Below are positions 54,068 through 61,761 of a DNA stretch of 64,000 bases, one piece after another. Source of the DNA: a virus. Every line of letters starts with the position of its first letter. Position 1 is the first letter of the stretch. The position numbers and the translations under genes are program-made. The notes under the pieces were generated by a model that was not told where the DNA came from, did not search any database, and saw only the letters and a program-made list of their open reading frames with translations. The DNA is taken from the IMG/VR virus record IMGVR_UViG_3300023174_000118, positions 22,844 through 86,843 of that record, one strand, 5' to 3'.

Positions 54068-54931
54068 TTAGTAATATAAATAAATAATACCATTTCCGCC
54101 AGATCCAGTTGTTCCGCCGCCGCCGTTTGCTCCACCACCGCCGCCGCCTAAGCCGCCGTTGCCACCATTAATTCCAGAAGCATTAAAACCATTACCTGAT
54201 ATCCCACCACCGCCGCCGCCACCTGCGCCGCCGTTAGGAACAGTAGCGCCTATTCCACCAGTTGTTATTTGTCCAGTAATAATATTAAATCCATCACCGC
54301 CGTTGCCACCAATGCGAGTACCAGTTGTTCCGCTTGCGCCGCCTCCGCCGCCACCTGCTAAACCGTTACCGCCGTTGCCTGCTGTGTTAGTTTGAGTGCC
54401 ACTTGCTCCTGCATATCCACCACCGCCACCTGAAATTGAGTTTACGCCATTACTTCCTGAAATAACACTACCACCGAAGGCGCCATTTCCTCCTGCTACT
54501 GGCGTTCCCCAATAATTTGTTGAGCCAGCATATGTTGAGTTATTTGTTGAACCACCTCCTGCCGAACCTAAAACTCCACCGCTATTTACTCCAGCGCCGC
54601 CGCCTGCAATTATGTATCCATAACGAGTATATCCGCCGCCTCCGTTACCTGTTCCTCCTGCTCCAACTATACAAGAAGGTGCTGGTAGAGTCCAACCCCA
54701 AGCAATTCCGCCTGCCCCTGCTAGATTAGCACCACCTGCTCCTGCCAATACAACATAAACCCATGTAATGTTTGCTGGAATAGTTACTGATCCTGTTGAT
54801 AAAATTGTTTGCTGTAATTTAAGTCCATATGGAGATGCCATAGAACTTTGAGAATAATTTAAAAATCTTTCATTTGATGGAAACCAGTTAGATACTTGAC
54901 CTACTTGCTTTTTATTAATTGGATTTGTCAT
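54068..54931 (-). CDS. Glycine-rich adhesin-like protein, group A
   Basis: 287 residues; first of the upstream set of four. Head MTNPINKKQVGQVSNWFPSN; YGLKLQQTILSTGSVTIPANITWVYVVLAG. Here the first Gly cluster after the strand is short (GAGGANLAGAGG) compared with its paralogues. Landmarks AWGWTLPAPSCIVGAGG, YWGTPVAGG, GDGFNIITGQ, end GNGIIYLYY. The ATG overlaps the TAA of the collagen-like gene upstream (TAATG), a direct translational link between a collagen stalk and a glycine-rich tip. Confidence 0.86.
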   Translation of the reverse strand: MTNPINKKQVGQVSNWFPSNERFLNYSQSSMASPYGLKLQQTILSTGSVTIPANITWVYVVLAGAGGANLAGAGGIAWGWTLPAPSCIVGAGGTGNGGGGYTRYGYIIAGGGAGVNSGGVLGSAGGGSTNNSTYAGSTNYWGTPVAGGNGAFGGSVISGSNGVNSISGGGGGYAGASGTQTNTAGNGGNGLAGGGGGGASGTTGTRIGGNGGDGFNIITGQITTGGIGATVPNGGAGGGGGGGISGNGFNASGINGGNGGLGGGGGGANGGGGTTGSGGNGIIYLYY

Positions 54932-55296
54932 TAGCTAAACACCTGTGTAGATATTACTATTTGATCTGCACTAGTATCTAGTGATATAGTACGGTTGTTT
55001 GTTAAGTCCCCGCCTCCTAACAATGGTGTTGATGTGTTAATTGTTAAAGAAGATGGCGGGACGCCTAAAGTATTTGAAGTTGTATCAATCCATAATGTTT
55101 CTATAGAGGCGGGAGTAGAACTAGAAGCAACAATTCCTTGAGAACCTTTTATGCCCTGTATACCTTGAGTTCCCTGTAAACCTTGTATAGGATTAGTTAT
55201 AACAGCTTTCCAAGATGATCCCGTCCATATCCATGTTTTGCCGTCAAAAGAATAGGTGTCATTTGTTGCTGGACTATTTGGAAAATTAATTGGCAT
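54931..55296 (-). CDS. Short collagen-like fibre protein
   Basis: 121 residues. Head MPINFPNSPATNDTYSFDG ... WIWTGSSWKAV matches the first 35 residues of the long fibre at 31776-33683. Then seven or eight Gly-X-Y triplets (GLQGTQGIQGIKGSQG), and a short C-terminal beta part with DLTNNRTISLDTSADQIVI. It has an anchor and a stalk but no large tip; the glycine-rich protein encoded next, overlapping by one base, could supply it. The last residues (VISTQVFS) resemble the end of the neighbouring 134-residue protein. Confidence 0.78.
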   Translation of the reverse strand: MPINFPNSPATNDTYSFDGKTWIWTGSSWKAVITNPIQGLQGTQGIQGIKGSQGIVASSSTPASIETLWIDTTSNTLGVPPSSLTINTSTPLLGGGDLTNNRTISLDTSADQIVISTQVFS

Positions 55297-55306
55297 CTTC
55301 TATTCC

Positions 55307-55711
55307 TTACCTAAATACCTGCATTGAAATAACTGCTTGATCTAAATCATATACTGCAGAACCTGTAATTCCTTGAAGTCCATTTGGTCCTTGTAGGCCT
55401 AATGTTCCTTGAAGACCTTGTATACCGCTTCCGCCTGTAATTCCTTGTGGACCTAATATTCCTTGAACTCCTGCATATCCTACTGCATTTAATTCTACCC
55501 ATGCAGATGAATCTCCATCATTTACATAAGTATATACTACTCCATCATTTGAATTTACCCATCTTGCTCCTAATGCTGGAGAAGAAGGAGCAGTATCTGA
55601 ATATATATAAGGAATGACTAAAGAACCATCACCCATAAGCTGTTGGCTTGAATTTGCTCCTTGAATAGATATAGATGGAGCTTGAATTGGTACTTTAAAT
55701 TCTCTAGTCAC
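55307..55711 (-). CDS. Short collagen-like fibre protein, GTG start
   Basis: 134 residues starting at GTG 55711 (MTREFKVPIQAPSISIQGA) with GGAG before it. SDTAPSSPALGARWVNSNDGVVYTYVND is a compact domain also seen in the 567-residue fibre. Then 12 or 13 Gly-X-Y triplets (GVQGILGPQGITGGSG and on), and the end AVISMQVFR, like the end of the 121-residue neighbour (VISTQVFS). It lies after a strong hairpin terminator, so its transcript level should be lower than that of the 567-residue fibre. Confidence 0.78.
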   Translation of the reverse strand: MTREFKVPIQAPSISIQGANSSQQLMGDGSLVIPYIYSDTAPSSPALGARWVNSNDGVVYTYVNDGDSSAWVELNAVGYAGVQGILGPQGITGGSGIQGLQGTLGLQGPNGLQGITGSAVYDLDQAVISMQVFR

Positions 55712-55729
55712 TATTCTCCAATTTTAAAA

Positions 55730-55755
55730 GGGGGAGAAGTTATGTTTTCTCCCCC
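55730..55755 (-). terminator. Hairpin terminator within the fibre cassette
   Basis: A 9-bp stem GGGGGAGAA/TTCTCCCCC with an 8-nt loop, followed by TTTTAAAA on the minus strand. It separates the 567-residue fibre gene from the short collagen-like genes and the glycine-rich array. Confidence 0.8.
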
Positions 55756-55775
55756 TCTAATTATACTATTTAATA

Positions 55776-57479
55776 CTATCCTATAACAACTACTCTATAT
55801 TGATTATTTGTAGGGGCTACAGAAAATCCAAGGGTAATTTGTGAGGATGAAGTCAATGTCACATCGCAATCAACTTGTACATTAGAAGTGGCATCATATA
55901 CATTTACATGCACATATTGATTTCCTAATGAGTGTGTTACTGGAATTGCTGTTAATACACCATTTCCGACTAATGAAGTATATTTTCTAGCAACAACTGT
56001 TGTATCAATTGCTACATCATCAGTATTTACAACAATACCTGTTCCTGCGCCAACTTGTATTGTGTTGCCAGTCTTTGTGAGACCTGCTCCTGCAGTTACT
56101 TGGCCTAGACCAGTAAACTGTGTAAATACTAATGCTGTGGTTCCAACTGTTACGGCACCATCATTTGTTAATGTCCAGCCAGAGTCTGCATTTGTAGTTC
56201 CTTCTTCAACAAAAACTGCAAATGATGCTGTAATTTCTGCATCGACGTTGGCATCTGTTGAGCGAGTTGGTGCTCCAGTTGCGTTAACAGTATAAATACC
56301 GTTTTGAGATCCAGTTGCTTGATTCTTAAGAAGAATTCTATTTCCAGTAACTAATGTTACTCCATCAATTATAGACCCATTGGCAAAATCTGTTGCTAGT
56401 GTCCCTGTTGCTGTTGTTGCTGCACGTACTGATGCTTTCCAGTCAATTCCAACTACTGCATTATCTACATAAGCTTTTGTTGCTGCATCTTGTGCTGATA
56501 CTGGATCTGCAAGACCTGTAATCTTAAATGATCCTGCTGCTAAGTCTGCACCAAGAGTTGTGCTAGCGCCTAAAGTTTTATTTGTTAGCGTTTGTGACCC
56601 AGTTAATGTTGCAACTGTTGAATCAATTGCTACAGTTACTGCGGCGGAACCATTATATGATGTCCCACTTAATCCTGTTCCAATTGTTAATGCGTCTAAA
56701 TTATTTCCTAGCGCTTTACCAGAAATTGTTGAGTTTGAAAGAGCTGAGTTAGGTATATTAGTTAATGTATTAGATGAACCAGAGATTGATTTGTTTGTAA
56801 GTGTTGCTGCTTTATCATCTGGACTAATTACTCTAAGTGCTGCGCCATCACCAATTTTTAATTGATCATTTGTTCCGTCCCACGCAATTCTTCCTTCTGT
56901 TGTAGAAGTTGTAGCATCAAGTGTGAGTACTGGAGTATTTATTGTTGGAGAAGTTAAAGTTTTATTTGTAAGAGTATCTGTAGTTGCCCTACCTACTAAA
57001 GTATCTGTTGCATCTGGCAAAGTAAGTGTTTTAGCGGTTGTAAATCCTGTGGCAATTGTACCTGTAACTCCAGTTGTGCCTGCTACATCAAATTTAATTG
57101 CTTTTGTTGCATCTGTTACATCAACAATTGTTGTTGTACTATCAGAAAGCTTTTTATTTGTTAGTGTTTGTGCTGTTGTTAAATCTGCTGTTACGGCAGT
57201 ATCAATAGCAAATGTTAATGTATTGGCTCCATCATTGTAGGTCTTAGTAATACCTGTTCCGCCGACTGTAAATGCACCTACAATATCTTGTACTGCTTCA
57301 GTATCTCCTGATGCTGGGATCCATGCGGTAGCATTCCAGAAATAAAGAACATTTGTTGTTGTGTCATAATAAACTTGTCCCGCTACAGGGCTTGATGGGG
57401 CTGAGCTTAAGTTTTGAATTCTTGCATTTTGGAGCTCATTCTTATTAAGATTGATATCCGTTACAAATAATCTTGCCAT
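55776..57479 (-). CDS. Tail fibre protein
   Basis: 567 residues. Head MARLFVTDINLNKNELQNAR, then AGQVYYDTTTNVLYFWNATAWIPA, a small domain common near the start of phage fibres. The middle has repeated TLTNKKLSD, TLTNKTLTS and TLTNKTLGAS motifs, which are a hallmark of trimeric tail fibres with beta-helical stalks. After about 310 comes DAATKAYVDNAVVGIDWKASVRAATTATG, a very common phage fibre region, then a C-terminal domain ending NNQYRVVVIG. GGAG stands before the ATG. Probably a main side or central fibre. Confidence 0.9.
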   Translation of the reverse strand: MARLFVTDINLNKNELQNARIQNLSSAPSSPVAGQVYYDTTTNVLYFWNATAWIPASGDTEAVQDIVGAFTVGGTGITKTYNDGANTLTFAIDTAVTADLTTAQTLTNKKLSDSTTTIVDVTDATKAIKFDVAGTTGVTGTIATGFTTAKTLTLPDATDTLVGRATTDTLTNKTLTSPTINTPVLTLDATTSTTEGRIAWDGTNDQLKIGDGAALRVISPDDKAATLTNKSISGSSNTLTNIPNSALSNSTISGKALGNNLDALTIGTGLSGTSYNGSAAVTVAIDSTVATLTGSQTLTNKTLGASTTLGADLAAGSFKITGLADPVSAQDAATKAYVDNAVVGIDWKASVRAATTATGTLATDFANGSIIDGVTLVTGNRILLKNQATGSQNGIYTVNATGAPTRSTDANVDAEITASFAVFVEEGTTNADSGWTLTNDGAVTVGTTALVFTQFTGLGQVTAGAGLTKTGNTIQVGAGTGIVVNTDDVAIDTTVVARKYTSLVGNGVLTAIPVTHSLGNQYVHVNVYDATSNVQVDCDVTLTSSSQITLGFSVAPTNNQYRVVVIG

Positions 57480-57491
57480 TTCTATTCTCCT

Positions 57492-57953
57492 TTAAGACAG
57501 ATATGCTGTCCCACCGAATGGTTGAGCCATTATCAGTGTTATTTTATTAATACTATTATAATCTATTCCAGTCTCTAATACGTCCCCAGCGCTATTTTTT
57601 ACTGTTACATTAGGGTTGTGTCCAAGATTATGGGTTATTTCCAAATAGTGGTAAGATCCAGCATTAACAAGCTGTCCAATTGAAAATGGATAGGTTAATG
57701 TTGCATTTAAAGCAAAGCTTGCTGATCCTGACCATGTTATATTTGAGGTCTTTGGCCCATAAAATTTTGTTGTTTGCTTGTCGTAATAAAAATCGCCTTC
57801 AAGACCTAAATTTTCTGAAGGTACTCCGTCACCATTTAATATTGATTTTCCTCTAGGACCTTGTGAGCCTGGGGATAGAACATTAACGCTGTTTGTAGTT
57901 TCTTGAACTATTACAGAGTTGATTTGTTCATTTACTACTACTATTTCTGACAT
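57492..57953 (-). CDS. Fibre protein with short collagen motif
   Basis: 153 residues. Head MSEIVVVNEQINSVIVQETT forms a beta strand repeat, then GSQGPRGKSI (three Gly-X-Y triplets), LEGDFYYDKQTTKFYGPKT (a small fibre domain) and a C-terminal region YHYLEITHNLGHNPNVTV ... MAQPFGGTAYLS like the end domain of tail fibres. It overlaps the 115-residue gene upstream by one base. Probably attaches to or extends the fibre encoded next. Confidence 0.8.
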   Translation of the reverse strand: MSEIVVVNEQINSVIVQETTNSVNVLSPGSQGPRGKSILNGDGVPSENLGLEGDFYYDKQTTKFYGPKTSNITWSGSASFALNATLTYPFSIGQLVNAGSYHYLEITHNLGHNPNVTVKNSAGDVLETGIDYNSINKITLIMAQPFGGTAYLS

Positions 57954-58300
57954 TAAATAGTCACACTCCTGCTGAGGGTCATATATCCTTCTATTAATTT
58001 TATTTTATTAGAGTTAGAATCTGTAATCATAATGTCATACTCGGATTTAGGATAAAAAAGTTTATTTGTTTGATCGGGAGTCATTTTAATTGTTACTTTG
58101 CCAGCAGCCCCATCTATTGTTATTCCGCTTGAAGGTGAGGTAAGAGTAACGGCTAATTTTGATCCGCCTTTTGTATCACGAACCTGCATTTTAGCAGAAG
58201 CACCAGTTAGATTAATGGCTGCTCCAGCTGCATCTTTATACTCTACTATAAAACTAAAAGTAGCATTTTGATCTACTTCAAAATTTTTTTGACCTGCCAT
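57953..58300 (-). CDS. Beta-sandwich virion protein (BppU-like N-domain)
   Basis: 115 residues. NATFSFIVEYKDAAGAAINLTGASAKMQVRD ... VTIKMTPDQTNKLFYPKSEYDIMI is the pattern of the N-terminal domain of baseplate upper (BppU-type) proteins, which attach receptor-binding proteins to the baseplate. A separate short gene with this domain fits an adaptor at the start of a fibre operon. GGAG precedes the ATG. The 72 bases upstream hold two small hairpins. Confidence 0.75.
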   Translation of the reverse strand: MAGQKNFEVDQNATFSFIVEYKDAAGAAINLTGASAKMQVRDTKGGSKLAVTLTSPSSGITIDGAAGKVTIKMTPDQTNKLFYPKSEYDIMITDSNSNKIKLIEGYMTLSRSVTI

Positions 58301-58372
58301 TTTATAACTCCTAAATAGGAAAACTCCTATGCTTATTTTAGCATAAGAGCGGTCCTAATAGTAATTGTTAAA

Positions 58373-58615
58373 TTACTTGTTTGTAAACCCAAATTCTTTG
58401 TTTGCTGGGCTTAGAGCCTTAAGAATAACTGGAGCCACTGCGGCAAATCCACCCATCAAAAGATCTCTTGGGCTTGTATTACCAGTCATATATAGAGCGA
58501 TTGCTGCTGAAAGAAATGCACGAGCATAAGTTCCAAGTGCTGCTAAAATCTGTTCTGTCATAACTACTTTCCCATCCTTGTTTAAATCGGCCTTGTCAAA
58601 TTTTTTTGTGGCCAT
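58373..58615 (-). CDS. Holin-like protein with EF-hand-like loop
   Basis: 80 residues. Residues 10-21 (DLNKDGKVVMTE) have the 12-position spacing of a calcium-binding EF-hand loop: D1, N3, D5, G6, hydrophobic 8 and E12. Two hydrophobic segments follow (about 23-45 ILAALGTYARAFLSAAIALY and 51-69), ending in a polar tail KEFGFTNK. Size, two membrane segments and charged ends fit a class II holin, which opens the membrane for the lysin. AGGAGA precedes the ATG. The operon-mate function is not certain because the likely lysin lies on the other strand 3 kb away. Confidence 0.7.
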   Translation of the reverse strand: MATKKFDKADLNKDGKVVMTEQILAALGTYARAFLSAAIALYMTGNTSPRDLLMGGFAAVAPVILKALSPANKEFGFTNK

Positions 58616-58629
58616 ATTATCATCTCCTA

Positions 58630-58668
58630 ACAGGACACGGTGCCCTGTAAATTTGGCTTTTACGCCAA
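58630..58668 (-). terminator. Double hairpin after the ribonucleotide reductase gene
   Basis: First hairpin in transcript order: TTGGC/GCCAA (58668-58653) followed by ATTT, a weak terminator. Second: ACAGG/CCTGT (58648-58630), extendable by inner pairs, just before the holin ribosome site. Either could limit holin synthesis from read-through transcripts. Confidence 0.5.
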
Positions 58669-58672
58669 TACT

Positions 58673-58701
58673 ATTCTACCACTAAGCCAAAATATCCACA
58701 A
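58673..58701 (-). promoter_or_regulatory. Extended -10 promoter for holin-like gene
   Basis: -35 TTGTGG (58701-58696), 17-bp spacer and TGG-TAGAAT (-10 at 58678-58673) on the minus strand, inside the last codons of the reductase gene. The sequence TGGTAGAATAG is repeated before the reductase gene at 60671-60681. Confidence 0.55.
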
Positions 58702-60616
58702 GTTCACAGTTTCCGTCTGAACTGCAGGCAAGCGTGGCATTTGTGGAAGTACCATCTTCTGTCTCATAAAAAGATAAATCTTCCCAACGGATCTCCTTTG
58801 GCATTTTAGCAACAAGAGCTTCGTATTCTTCTTTTTCTACTTCCTGATAAGGAGCCTGCTTATAGGAGTGATCTGAATGTGGCAGGAATGAAATACCTGA
58901 GACCTCATCAAAATGCTTATAAACCCAAGCACCTACTTCCATCCATTCATCTTCTTTTACTGAAACTGTAATTGAAGGCTTATGCTCACACCATGCACGT
59001 TGGTAAACTAACCAAATATTTAAGTGTTCAATAGCAGTTAAATCATTTCTAACAATTGCACCTTGTGGTGCTTTTACTGGAAATGAAAAAACGTATGTAT
59101 CGTTTGGCTTCATTACATCATCTTCTACGGGAATTCCGACTTCCTTTAAAAATGTAGAAATTGGATCTCCTTTTGAACCACGTACTGTGCGAATATAATA
59201 TGGAGAATGCCATGCATGCATTCCTGAAGACACCCCGACCAATTGAGATACTGTTCCTGATGGCTTTACACATGTAATAGCAGCAGACTCTGGAATCCCA
59301 ATTTTCCCAGCCTCATCTTTATTCTTTGCTCTTGCTGATTCTCTAAGAGTCATCAAAAATGCTTCTAACGAAACAAGGTCTTCTTTTCCTGACATAAACT
59401 TGTGCCCAAATTGTCCAGTTAAAGATACTCCTAGTAAGCGTTCTTCTTCTGTATTATCTTTCCAAATTTTACGAAGGTATTTGAAGTCTGTAAGTGTAGA
59501 CTGCCATGTTCCAAGAATGGTTGCAAGTTCTACCTTACGCTCAATATCTTTCTTTGTATCATTTTCACGTAATACGACTTCTGAAAGATTACAAAACTGG
59601 TAAGGACGTAAAATAATCTCTGAACATGGGTTAGTTCCGTAGTGTATATCTGGATCTCTTCTTCCATACTTGGCTGCTTGGGTTTGAGCTGCGGCCACAT
59701 TGTATATACCTCGTTCTCCCGATTTTGAATCATATAAAGATTTCCATTCTGCAATAAATTGTTCCATATCTGGTTTGCGTGAATACGCAACAGAGTTATT
59801 TGATAATGCACGTTGTGGACTTGCTTCCCACCAGTTTCCTGATTTAGCCTGCGCCATTTCAATGTCATTAATATTTGAAAGAGAAATCATTGCTGAGCGA
59901 CGTACTCCGCCAACTACAACAACTTCACCAATCTTGCACATAATGTCATGGCATTCAATTGGCTTAAGGTTTCTTCCTGTAGCATTTTTAAATTTTGCAA
60001 TTGTAAAATCAAATAGGTTAACAAGTGGTTGTGGTCCTGATGAACGACCACCCATTGTTTTAAGTCTTGCGCCTGCGGGACGAACTTTAGTAACATCTAT
60101 TGCTGGAATTTGTCCAGACCAAAGAAGTGCTAGAAGTTCACGATAAGCTTTTGCCCAACCTTGCTTTGAATCTTCTACTGTAATTACTGTAGTTGATTTT
60201 TCTAATGATTCTGGGACGGGGGGAAGTTTATTAATGTATTTATACTCAACAGAAAACCCTACACCTGTTCCGCACATAAGAATATACATGGTTTCATCAA
60301 ATGAACGTGGAGAATCAACTGGAAGAAAAGCACAATTGTATCCTGCAACATTATCTCTTTCCAATGCTACTCCTGAAGTCATAACAGAACGCATTGACGG
60401 CATGACATTTCGTTCGAATACACCATTTTTTAATTCCGCAACAAGCTTCTCATCTGGAATATAATTATGATTTGTTTTTAAAGCATTGAGCATAAACTCA
60501 AAATATCTATCTACTGTTTCACCCCACGTTTCACGACGGTTCTCTTCTGGAATCCATCTAGCGTAACGTGATAACGCAATAAAGTTTTCGTATGGGTTTG
60601 CAATAGTCTTAGACAT
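58682..60616 (-). CDS. nrdJ: Adenosylcobalamin-dependent (class II) ribonucleotide reductase
   Basis: 644 residues. Makes deoxynucleotides for phage DNA using a B12-derived radical. Motifs: NCAFLPVDSPRSFDETMYILMCGTG region with Cys95; TNPCSEIILRPYQFCNLSEV with Asn329, Cys331 (radical site), Glu333 and Cys342, keeping the 11-residue spacing of the Lactobacillus leichmannii enzyme; GTVSQLVGVSSGMHAWHSPYYIRTVRG near 460-490; and a C-terminal pair Cys-x5-Cys near the end (ACSSDGNCE) for re-reduction. No separate allosteric cone domain is evident. It is the only metabolic enzyme of nucleotide synthesis in the window. Confidence 0.95.
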   Translation of the reverse strand: MSKTIANPYENFIALSRYARWIPEENRRETWGETVDRYFEFMLNALKTNHNYIPDEKLVAELKNGVFERNVMPSMRSVMTSGVALERDNVAGYNCAFLPVDSPRSFDETMYILMCGTGVGFSVEYKYINKLPPVPESLEKSTTVITVEDSKQGWAKAYRELLALLWSGQIPAIDVTKVRPAGARLKTMGGRSSGPQPLVNLFDFTIAKFKNATGRNLKPIECHDIMCKIGEVVVVGGVRRSAMISLSNINDIEMAQAKSGNWWEASPQRALSNNSVAYSRKPDMEQFIAEWKSLYDSKSGERGIYNVAAAQTQAAKYGRRDPDIHYGTNPCSEIILRPYQFCNLSEVVLRENDTKKDIERKVELATILGTWQSTLTDFKYLRKIWKDNTEEERLLGVSLTGQFGHKFMSGKEDLVSLEAFLMTLRESARAKNKDEAGKIGIPESAAITCVKPSGTVSQLVGVSSGMHAWHSPYYIRTVRGSKGDPISTFLKEVGIPVEDDVMKPNDTYVFSFPVKAPQGAIVRNDLTAIEHLNIWLVYQRAWCEHKPSITVSVKEDEWMEVGAWVYKHFDEVSGISFLPHSDHSYKQAPYQEVEKEEYEALVAKMPKEIRWEDLSFYETEDGTSTNATLACSSDGNCELVDILA

Positions 60617-60672
60617 TTTATAATACCTGTTTCTCCGCCTGGCGGTTAATTTAAATTTAGTGTGAAGATCCT

Positions 60673-60681
60673 ATTCTACCA
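60673..60681 (-). promoter_or_regulatory. Extended -10 box before the reductase gene
   Basis: TGG-TAGAAT on the minus strand, with the same TGGTAGAATAG core as the promoter before the holin-like gene. The predicted leader of about 50 nt contains a CCGC/GCGG hairpin (60635-60645) before the ribosome site. No cobalamin riboswitch is recognisable; the leader is too short for one. Confidence 0.5.
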
Positions 60682-60704
60682 AAGAACGCTTAAAAGGGGA
60701 AGCC

Positions 60705-61709
60705 CTAAGAAAATTTTTTAGATAATCTTTCAAAAGCTTTCTTGGTCAACTGATCCCAATTGTAATCTTCATGTATTTTAGTTGATTGAGCAAAATAATA
60801 GCCAGAGTAAGCTTTATAGTTATTTGATACATTTAACATTAGTTCTTCTAAATGTTTTGCATCTGGCTTAAACATTTTTCCAATGTGCCCATCAGATATA
60901 AAGTTTGGCATAGTCTCATCTGTAAGTTTAGAGTCTAATTTAAGCGGTCCCATATAGTCCATATAGTGAGACCAATCATATGTTGATATAACTGGCATAC
61001 CTGTTGCTAAACCTTGAAGTGGTATAAAACCAAAACCTTCTCCCCATGTTGGATAAACTAAAACATGATGATCGTGATAAAGTTTTACAAGATTTTCTTC
61101 GCTAATTTCATCTGTAATTAAATCAATGTTGCTATAAAGTTCGTGGGGAACTCCAATAATACTATCTTCATGATCATAGACTCTAACTGTACTAAACTTA
61201 TGCGCTTTAATCGTTAAATGATAATTTGGATTATTCCCAAATAGTTTTATGAAGGTATTTACTACTAGTTGCCCGTCTTTTCTAGGGGAAGGCTCTCCAA
61301 CATGCAAAAATTTTAATGGTTCTCCTTCTTTAACAAATCTTTTCTTTGGAACCCAAATGCTTTCAATCCCATGTGGATAAACATATATTGGTTTAGTTAT
61401 TCCATTGTCTTTAAATACTTTAGCGCACCAATCTGATGTTGTCCAAACTTCGTCACATTCATTAAAACGTTCTACCCAGTCAGGATTCATTTCTGTAGAT
61501 TCCCAGGGAGTATATGAAACTTGATATTGTTTTCTGTGTAATTTAAAATGTTGTGGCTGAGTAAAACTTAATTGAATATCAGCTTTAGGATCAGCAAATG
61601 TTACGTAGTGTCCTAGTTTATTTAAAGATTTAACTATATTTTTTCCTGCATAGCCGTAGCCAACTGCGGGATTAAGCCCCGACTGAATAGTATAATAAGA
61701 TATATTCAT
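60705..61709 (-). CDS. GT4-family glycosyltransferase
   Basis: 334 residues with a GT-B fold pattern. The N-half has GYGYAGKNIVKSLNKLGHYV, a Gly loop for the acceptor side; the C-half has KFLHVGEPSPRKDGQLVV and the family motif HHVLVYPTWGEGFGFIPLQGLATGMPVI, where the E-x7-E-type acidic pattern binds the nucleotide-sugar. It transfers a sugar from an activated donor. Targets could be virion proteins, DNA or host glycans. It is divergent from the plus-strand lysis operon; the two starts overlap by two bases of the plus-strand upstream region. A weak AGAAAG ribosome site is present. Confidence 0.9.
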   Translation of the reverse strand: MNISYYTIQSGLNPAVGYGYAGKNIVKSLNKLGHYVTFADPKADIQLSFTQPQHFKLHRKQYQVSYTPWESTEMNPDWVERFNECDEVWTTSDWCAKVFKDNGITKPIYVYPHGIESIWVPKKRFVKEGEPLKFLHVGEPSPRKDGQLVVNTFIKLFGNNPNYHLTIKAHKFSTVRVYDHEDSIIGVPHELYSNIDLITDEISEENLVKLYHDHHVLVYPTWGEGFGFIPLQGLATGMPVISTYDWSHYMDYMGPLKLDSKLTDETMPNFISDGHIGKMFKPDAKHLEELMLNVSNNYKAYSGYYFAQSTKIHEDYNWDQLTKKAFERLSKKFS

Positions 61710-61731
61710 GTTTTCTTTCTGGTTGACTGGC

Positions 61732-61761
61732 TTGACAGGCTTATCCTATCAATGTTATGAT
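61732..61761 (+). promoter_or_regulatory. Promoter of the plus-strand lysis operon
   Basis: TTGACA (61732-61737), 18-bp spacer and TGT-TATGAT (-10 at 61756-61761), an extended -10. It is followed by the strong ribosome site AGAGGAGG and the ATG at 61789. Confidence 0.75.

Noticed and set aside
30328-58300. Diversity-generating retroelement acting on fibre tips
   Set aside because: No reverse transcriptase, no template repeat and no adenine-biased variable repeat were found; duplication and recombination explain the variation.
60617-60681. Cobalamin riboswitch before the B12-dependent reductase
   Set aside because: The leader is only about 50 bases, with one small hairpin and no B12-box sequence.
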